A stretch of 8,592 nucleotides of DNA, from assembly GCA_030152105.1 (NCBI GenBank), contig JASLIH010000335.1, forward strand, positions 1 through 8,592, read 5' to 3'. The stretch comes from Actinomycetes bacterium. Its GTDB lineage: Bacteria; Actinomycetota; CALGFH01. Below are positions 7,997-8,592 of this stretch, in pieces. The notes under the pieces were generated by a model. That model did not search any database. It saw only the letters and a program-made list of their open reading frames with translations, and was not told the DNA's origin. Each line of letters starts with the position of its first letter. The first letter of the stretch is position 1. The position numbers were made by a program, and so were the translations under genes.

Positions 7997-8592
7997 GAGA
8001 CGGTCACCGTGACCCGGAGCCCGAGATGGGCGGTGAGGCCGATGGCGGAGACGTTCCGGTTCATGGTCGACTGGCCCGAGCGTGGGAACGGGACGGTCAG
8101 GTTGACCACCCGGGTCCGGGTCGGGTCTTGCCGGACCTGGTGGAAGAACCGCAGGGCCAGCGGTCCCGAGCGCTCGCCGGCGCCGAGCACGGTCGAGGGG
8201 AAGGCGAAGGGCTCGGAGACGGCCCGCGGCCCGGCGAGCCCGGGGCCGAGCGGGGTGAAGGTGGTGCCGCGGAAGCCGGTGGCGATCCCGCCGGTCCCGT
8301 TGGGGATGTCGAGGGTCAGCTCCTGGACCTCGAGCACGACCCGCCGGAGCAGCCGCCGGGCGGACAGGATGTCGCTGCTCCCGGTCCGGCCGTCGGCCGA
8401 CTGGCCGGTCACCCGCATCGAGACCGGGCGGGTCGTCCGGGCCAGGGCCAGCTTGATGCTGCCCTGGGCGGCGGGTCCGGGGAACTGGAGCTGGTGGCCG
8501 CTCGGCCCGCCGAACCCCCACTGGAGCGCGGCCGAGATGGGCTCGCTGGCCTCGTAGCGGACCACCACCCCGTCCTCGAGCCGCTCGGCCAC
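7993..8592 (-). CDS. Unrecognised protein, C-terminal part (cut by window edge)
   Basis: At least 199 residues are visible and the frame runs off the right edge; the GTG at the very edge (8592) need not be the start. I do not recognise the family. The visible part has no membrane segment and no enzymatic motif. It is rich in Gly, Thr, Ser, Arg and Val, with alternating hydrophobic stretches such as SIKLALARTTRPVSMRVTGQ, RRVVLEVQELTLDIP and a C-terminal LGLRVTVTVS. This suggests a mainly beta fold, for example a beta-sandwich of a secreted or surface protein or of a large assembly. The stop codon overlaps the methyltransferase start by 4 bp, so the two genes are translationally coupled and probably functionally related. 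That it is a real gene is supported by this tight coupling and by its being the codon-consistent frame. Confidence 0.7.
   Translation of the reverse strand: MAERLEDGVVVRYEASEPISAALQWGFGGPSGHQLQFPGPAAQGSIKLALARTTRPVSMRVTGQSADGRTGSSDILSARRLLRRVVLEVQELTLDIPNGTGGIATGFRGTTFTPLGPGLAGPRAVSEPFAFPSTVLGAGERSGPLALRFFHQVRQDPTRTRVVNLTVPFPRSGQSTMNRNVSAIGLTAHLGLRVTVTVS
8002..8014. repeat. Short perfect inverted repeat near the methyltransferase start
   Basis: GGTCAC-C-GTGACC is a 6-1-6 perfect palindrome located 5 bp upstream of the methyltransferase GTG codon and inside the last codons of the upstream gene (its VTVT residues). It could be an operator half-site pair or a small mRNA structure, but repeated Val-Thr codons alone could produce it. 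Confidence 0.3.

Noticed and set aside
7997..8521. An N-terminal extension of the methyltransferase frame to 8521
   Set aside because: This stretch is Arg/Pro-rich, carries no methyltransferase motif and is an out-of-frame shadow of the coupled upstream gene.

Overview
The window is very GC-rich (roughly 70%) and almost entirely coding. It looks like chromosomal DNA of an actinobacterium. The leucyl-tRNA synthetase has the actinobacterial KMGKS form of the KMSKS loop and no zinc-ribbon cysteines. The mutase closely resembles Streptomyces-type IcmA, the small CBM48 protein is of a kind common in Actinobacteria, and several starts are GTG. I cannot place the genus. I see no rRNA, tRNA, CRISPR array, insertion sequence, phage gene or attachment site.

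Layout. (1) Bases 1-2248, plus strand: the 3' three-quarters or so of leuS. (2) Bases 2232-3971, minus strand: a Hanks-type Ser/Thr kinase fused to a membrane DUF4328 domain. It is convergent with leuS and overlaps it by 17 bp. (3) Bases 4011-4940, minus strand: an NmrA-like atypical short-chain dehydrogenase, 39 bp upstream of the kinase and probably co-transcribed with it. (4) Bases 4941-5072: a 132-bp divergent intergenic region. (5) Bases 5073-5369, plus strand: a 98-residue stand-alone CBM48 (AMPK-beta-like glycogen-binding) protein. (6) Bases 5396-7096, minus strand: icmA, the large subunit of coenzyme-B12-dependent isobutyryl-CoA mutase. (7) Bases 7178-7996, minus strand: a class I SAM-dependent methyltransferase. 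(8) Bases 7993-8592, minus strand: the C-terminal part of an unrecognised protein whose stop overlaps the methyltransferase start (GTGA).

How the genes may work together. Two minus-strand transcription units are likely: SDR then kinase, and unknown protein then methyltransferase, with icmA either read through or driven from its own -10-like box. IcmA links valine-derived isobutyryl-CoA to n-butyryl-CoA. Its small B12-binding partner IcmB is not in the window. The kinase and the CBM48 protein flank the SDR, which allows a speculative idea of carbohydrate-responsive phosphorylation, but nothing in the sequence proves a link.

Overall this is mostly ordinary chromosome. The items most worth a second look are the kinase-DUF4328 fusion, the mutase specificity residues, the conserved glycogen-contact residues in the mini CBM48 protein, the SDR lacking the catalytic tyrosine, and the unrecognised protein at the right edge. 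I do not see a clear undescribed multi-gene system.
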